A DNA stretch of 64,000 nt from CAVSUZ01 sp963795415 (GTDB lineage: Bacteria; Pseudomonadota; Alphaproteobacteria; Acetobacterales; Acetobacteraceae), in the NCBI GenBank assembly GCA_963795415.1, contig CAWCHQ010000001.1, positions 62,001 through 126,000 of the forward strand, in the 5' to 3' direction. Both the position numbers and the translations under genes were made by a program. This document shows, one piece after another, positions 61,033 to 64,000 of this stretch. Below the pieces are notes generated by a model. It saw only the letters and a program-made list of their open reading frames with translations, was not told where the DNA came from and made no database searches. Every line of letters starts with the position of its first letter. Positions within the stretch are counted from its first letter, which is position 1.

Positions 61033-62004
61033 ATGACAAAGGCCATCCGCGTTCACGCTTATGGCGGCCCTGAGGTGATGAAATGGGAGGACGTGCCCCT
61101 TCCTGAGCCTGGCCCCGGCGAGGCGCTGGTGAAACAGGAGGCGGTCGGGTTGAACTATATCGACGTTTACTTCAGGACCGGCCTCTACAAGGCGCCATCA
61201 ATGCCGGTGACCATCGGGATGGAGGGCGCCGGGACGGTGACCGCCGTCGGTCAGGGCGTGACCGATGTCGCTCCGGGCGACCGCGTGGCCTATGCCGGCG
61301 CACTTGGCGCCTATGCCACCGAGCGGGTGATCGGGGCGGACCGGCTGATCAAGCTTCCCTCCGGCATCGACGCCAAAACCGGAGCTGCGATGATGCTGCA
61401 GGGTATGACCGCTCAGTATCTCATCCGCCATACATACAAAGTGAAGCGGGGAGACACGATCGTCGTGCACGCCGCCGCCGGAGGGGTGGGGACGATCCTG
61501 TGCCAATGGGCCAGGCATCTCGGCGCGACCGTCATCGGCGTGGTGTCCAGTGACGAAAAAGCCGCACTCGCCCGGGCGCATGGTGCAGCCCATACGATCG
61601 TGGGTTATGACAAGCTGGTCGCGGAGGTGAAGCGCATTACCGGCGGAGCGATGGTCCCCGTCGTATACGACAGCATCGGCAAGGATACGTTTACGGTCAG
61701 TCTCGACTGCCTTGCACCGCTTGGGCTGATGGTGAGCTACGGCAATGCGTCCGGACCCGTCCCGCCCGTCGATATCAGCATACTCGCCGCCAAGGGCAGT
61801 CTGTATCTGACACGCCCCACGCTGGCCACCTACACGTCCAAGCGGCCGGACCTGGTGGCGACGGCAAACGACCTGTTCGATGTCGTCCAGAAGGGTGCGG
61901 TTAAGATCGCAGTGAACCAGACCTTCGCGCTGAAGGATGCGGCCGCGGCGCATACCGCCCTCGAAAGCCGGAAGACGACGGGGAGCACCGTTCTGCTGCC
62001 TTGA
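61033..62004 (+). CDS. NADPH:quinone reductase (Qor type)
   Basis: 323 residues from ATG 61033. It has family blocks AIRVHAYGGPEVMKWEDV, LNYIDVYFRTGLY, nucleotide motif VHAAAGGVGTILCQWA and C-terminal HTALESRKTTGSTVLLP. These match E. coli QorA-like one-electron quinone reductases. 19 bp after ogt on the same strand. A second MDR enzyme (26398-27369) is more distant in sequence. Confidence 0.92.
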   Translation: MTKAIRVHAYGGPEVMKWEDVPLPEPGPGEALVKQEAVGLNYIDVYFRTGLYKAPSMPVTIGMEGAGTVTAVGQGVTDVAPGDRVAYAGALGAYATERVIGADRLIKLPSGIDAKTGAAMMLQGMTAQYLIRHTYKVKRGDTIVVHAAAGGVGTILCQWARHLGATVIGVVSSDEKAALARAHGAAHTIVGYDKLVAEVKRITGGAMVPVVYDSIGKDTFTVSLDCLAPLGLMVSYGNASGPVPPVDISILAAKGSLYLTRPTLATYTSKRPDLVATANDLFDVVQKGAVKIAVNQTFALKDAAAAHTALESRKTTGSTVLLP

Positions 62005-62041
62005 GCGGCTTCGTTGCGAGCGCCACGACAGACCGCCTGCC

Positions 62042-62845
62042 ATGACCCTGATGCGATCCGCGGCCGCAGCGTATTGGGAAGAAAACGCGGAAACCTGGAC
62101 GCGGCACGCGCGGGCCGGTTTCGACCTTTACCGGGACAAGCTTAACACGCCCGCTTTCCTGGCCATGCTGCCACCCGTCGCCGGATTATGCGGCCTGGAC
62201 ATCGGTTGCGGCGAGGGTGGCAACACGCGGCAGGTCGCAGCTCGCGGTGCACGAATGGTTGCATTGGATATATCACCGACCTTCCTGCTCCATGCGCGGG
62301 AAACGGAACGCCAGTCACCGCTCCGCATAAGTTATGTGCAGGCCGATGCCGCCAATATTCCATCTCCTCCCGATAGCTTTGACTTTGCGACAGCATTCAT
62401 GTCGCTGATGGACATGCCGGATCAGTCCACCGTATTGGCCGAAGTATCCCGCGTGTTGCGCCCCGGCGGATTTCTGCAATTCTCGATCCTGCACGCCTGT
62501 TTTGTGCCGCCCCATCGGCGGGTACTGCGCGAAGCGGATGACACCGTGCGCGCGATAGAGGTTGCCGGTTACTTCGACAACATCGACGGACGAGTGGATC
62601 GATGGTGGTTTGAGAGCGTGCCGCACGAGGAGCGTGCGCGCGTTCCGGCGTTCAAGGAACCTCGCTTTCACCGGCCACTAAGCACCTGGCTTAATCTGAC
62701 CATAGCTACTGGATTGATCCTCGAACAGCTCGGGGAGCCGCAAGCTGACGAGGCGGCGGCGGCGGAGGTCCCCACGCTTGCCGATACGCGGGTGGCTCCG
62801 TTGTTCCTCCACGTGCGCGCCCGCAAGCCGCAGCGCGCGACCTAA
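62042..62845 (+). CDS. Class I SAM-dependent methyltransferase
   Basis: 267 residues; SAM motif LDIGCGEGGNTRQVA, motif II region FDFATAFMSLMDMPD, VLRPGGFLQFSI. Ubie/Methyltransf_11-like; substrate unknown. 37 bp after the quinone reductase gene. Confidence 0.88.
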   Translation: MTLMRSAAAAYWEENAETWTRHARAGFDLYRDKLNTPAFLAMLPPVAGLCGLDIGCGEGGNTRQVAARGARMVALDISPTFLLHARETERQSPLRISYVQADAANIPSPPDSFDFATAFMSLMDMPDQSTVLAEVSRVLRPGGFLQFSILHACFVPPHRRVLREADDTVRAIEVAGYFDNIDGRVDRWWFESVPHEERARVPAFKEPRFHRPLSTWLNLTIATGLILEQLGEPQADEAAAAEVPTLADTRVAPLFLHVRARKPQRAT

Positions 62846-62890
62846 GATCTCCGGCAGGAGACCTCCTGGCTGGGACGGTGATTATTCGTG

Positions 62891-63433
62891 ATGATTGGCC
62901 AGCGTCCTACTTTCCGGATGTCCAGGCTCACGGTTCGCCCGCGCACGATCGACGATCTCGAGGCCTGTCTGGCCATGGACCGCGATCCCGAGGTGACCCG
63001 CTTTATCGCCGGACCGTGGTCCGAGCCCGCAGCTCATCGAGCCTTCGTCCTGGCACGCATTCATCACCCCTATCCGGCGGGCATGGGCTACTGGACGGTA
63101 CTCGCCCCGGAGGGGTTCGTCGGCTGGATCCTGCTGACGCCGCTCGATCTGCACGGCCCGGAGATCGAAATCGGCTGGCGGTTGATGCGCAAAGCCTGGG
63201 GCCGTGGTTACGCCACGGAGGCTGCGTGCCCCGTCCTGGCGCATGCGCTGGAAACGGTGGGAGTGCCGGAAGTGGTTGCCGATATCGATCCCGCAAACAC
63301 GGCTTCGGTCGGAGTTGCCCGGAAACTTGGGATGCAACCGGCTGGGCGAGTGCAGTATGCCGGGCGCATGGTAGTCCGCTATGTTGTTGCTACGGAAGGT
63401 TTCGCAAATTGCACCGAGCAGCGGTGCGTGTAG
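62891..63433 (+). CDS. GNAT family N-acetyltransferase (RimJ/RimL type)
   Basis: 180 residues from ATG 62891 (a GTG immediately upstream is also possible). It has LTVRPRTIDDLEACLAMDRD at the N-terminus and acetyl-CoA-binding LMRKAWGRGYATEAA, then the RimJ-like PANTASVGVARKLGMQ. Acts on an amino group of a protein terminus or small molecule. Followed by a 164-bp gap to efp. Confidence 0.87.
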   Translation: MIGQRPTFRMSRLTVRPRTIDDLEACLAMDRDPEVTRFIAGPWSEPAAHRAFVLARIHHPYPAGMGYWTVLAPEGFVGWILLTPLDLHGPEIEIGWRLMRKAWGRGYATEAACPVLAHALETVGVPEVVADIDPANTASVGVARKLGMQPAGRVQYAGRMVVRYVVATEGFANCTEQRCV

Positions 63434-63597
63434 CAGTTCGCGGAGAATGTCCGCTCGGCTGTTTGAGAGACAGGAGCGCTGCAGCCTCGACTGTCGTCGG
63501 CCGAGCATGCCCGGAGTGCGCGATAAACGCCGGCTGCCTTGCTCCCCCCGGCCCTAAGGGGCTAGAAGCCGCCACCTTCCACACCGAGTTAGGCGAC

Positions 63598-64000
63598 ATG
63601 AAGCAGCAGGCGAACCTGATCCGCGCCGGTCAGGTCATCGAGCATGAGGGCCGGCGCTGGACCGTGCTCAAGCAACAGATCATTACGCCCGGGAAAGGCG
63701 GCGCGTTCATCCAGGTGGAAATGCGCGATCTGAAATCCGGCAACAAGACCAACGAGCGCTGGCGCACCGCCGATACCGTCGAGCGCCTGATGACCGAGGA
63801 GAAGGAATATACCTACTCGTACACCGAGGGGCAGAACATGGTCCTGATGGACCCGGAAACCTTCGAGCAGACCCATGTCTCGCTCGAAATTCTCGGCGAT
63901 GCTGCTTCATTCCTTCAGGACAACATGAATGTCACCATCGATCTGGTGGAGGGCGAACCCGTGGCCGCCCATCTGCCGCCCACCGTCGTGCTGGAAGTCG
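63598..64000 (+). CDS. efp: Elongation factor P (3' end beyond window)
   Basis: Translation factor that relieves stalling at polyproline. ATG 63598 opens MKQQANLIRAGQVIEHEGRR; the KOW-like domain 1 carries the modifiable loop lysine in ITPGKGGAFIQVEM, and the OB domains follow (LMTEEKEYTYSYTEGQNMVL). The last visible codons (HLPPTVVLEV) are well before the usual C-terminus, so about 55 residues are missing. Confidence 0.95.
   Translation, partial: MKQQANLIRAGQVIEHEGRRWTVLKQQIITPGKGGAFIQVEMRDLKSGNKTNERWRTADTVERLMTEEKEYTYSYTEGQNMVLMDPETFEQTHVSLEILGDAASFLQDNMNVTIDLVEGEPVAAHLPPTVVLEV

Noticed and set aside
63434..63597. tRNA or riboswitch in the gap before efp
   Set aside because: No cloverleaf, T-loop or known aptamer pattern could be read; only weak hairpins.

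Overview
The window is GC-rich alphaproteobacterial chromosome. The ntrC-ntrY-ntrX block, the recR-ybaB-dnaX-SRP RNA block, hslV-hslU, gshB, engB and efp, together with the many oxidoreductase and sugar-acid-type genes, suggest Rhodospirillales and probably an Acetobacteraceae-like organism. That placement is inferred from gene content and style, not from a search. The window opens inside ntrC and closes inside efp. I see no rRNA, tRNA or CRISPR array.

Layout. (1) 1-4785: nitrogen two-component regulators NtrC, NtrY and NtrX. (2) 4786-6700: a decayed Phd/PIN toxin-antitoxin pair split by an IS481-type element with recognisable ends and a 4-bp target duplication. (3) 6712-9500: recR, ybaB and dnaX. 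(4) 9562-18289: the most unusual stretch. It holds two copies of the SRP RNA gene, an XRE/PIN module, a degraded second copy of the nudC 5' end, a type I restriction-modification locus with broken hsdR and hsdS, and intact nudC. (5) 18286-28248: a lipoprotein, argJ (frameshifted), a decayed secreted-protein gene, an LDH/MDH-type dehydrogenase, a winged-helix/TPR regulator (frameshifted), fragments of a transporter gene and of a glycosyltransferase gene, an SDR, a quinone oxidoreductase and a Crp-type regulator. (6) 28226-35909: mmsA, a sensor kinase, gshB, an MFS transporter, hslV and hslU (frameshifted). (7) 35899-42087: a tight five-gene operon for oxidative carbon metabolism (TPP enzyme, enolase-superfamily enzyme, membrane protein, Gad3-like subunit, GMC flavoprotein). 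(8) 42342-48728: two stress-type genes, a thiolase/DUF35/binding-protein operon, a P450 and an M20 amidohydrolase. (9) 48729-56645: a triple-PAS hybrid kinase bounded by palindromes, engB, an HD hydrolase, an orphan HyuB-like gene, a single-domain response regulator, a retropepsin-like protease and a PCMT-family gene. (10) 56650-60418: a three-gene overlapping operon (D-threonine aldolase-like, MlrC-like, threonine synthase-like). (11) 60558-64000: ogt, a quinone reductase, a methyltransferase, a GNAT acetyltransferase and efp.

Two signals stand out. The segment between dnaX and nudC looks like a tandemly duplicated ffs/nudC boundary whose two spacers hold different defence-type cargo (a toxin-antitoxin pair in one, a type I R-M system in the other). 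In addition, two arrays of degenerate 32-33 bp direct repeats centred on GTAC (10871-10995 and 19901-20043) share the same spacing and consensus and bracket about 9 kb.

Many reading frames are broken between 4.9 and 35 kb, including conserved housekeeping genes (argJ, hslU). Either this region is decaying or the assembly carries indel errors. That uncertainty affects every pseudogene call made here.
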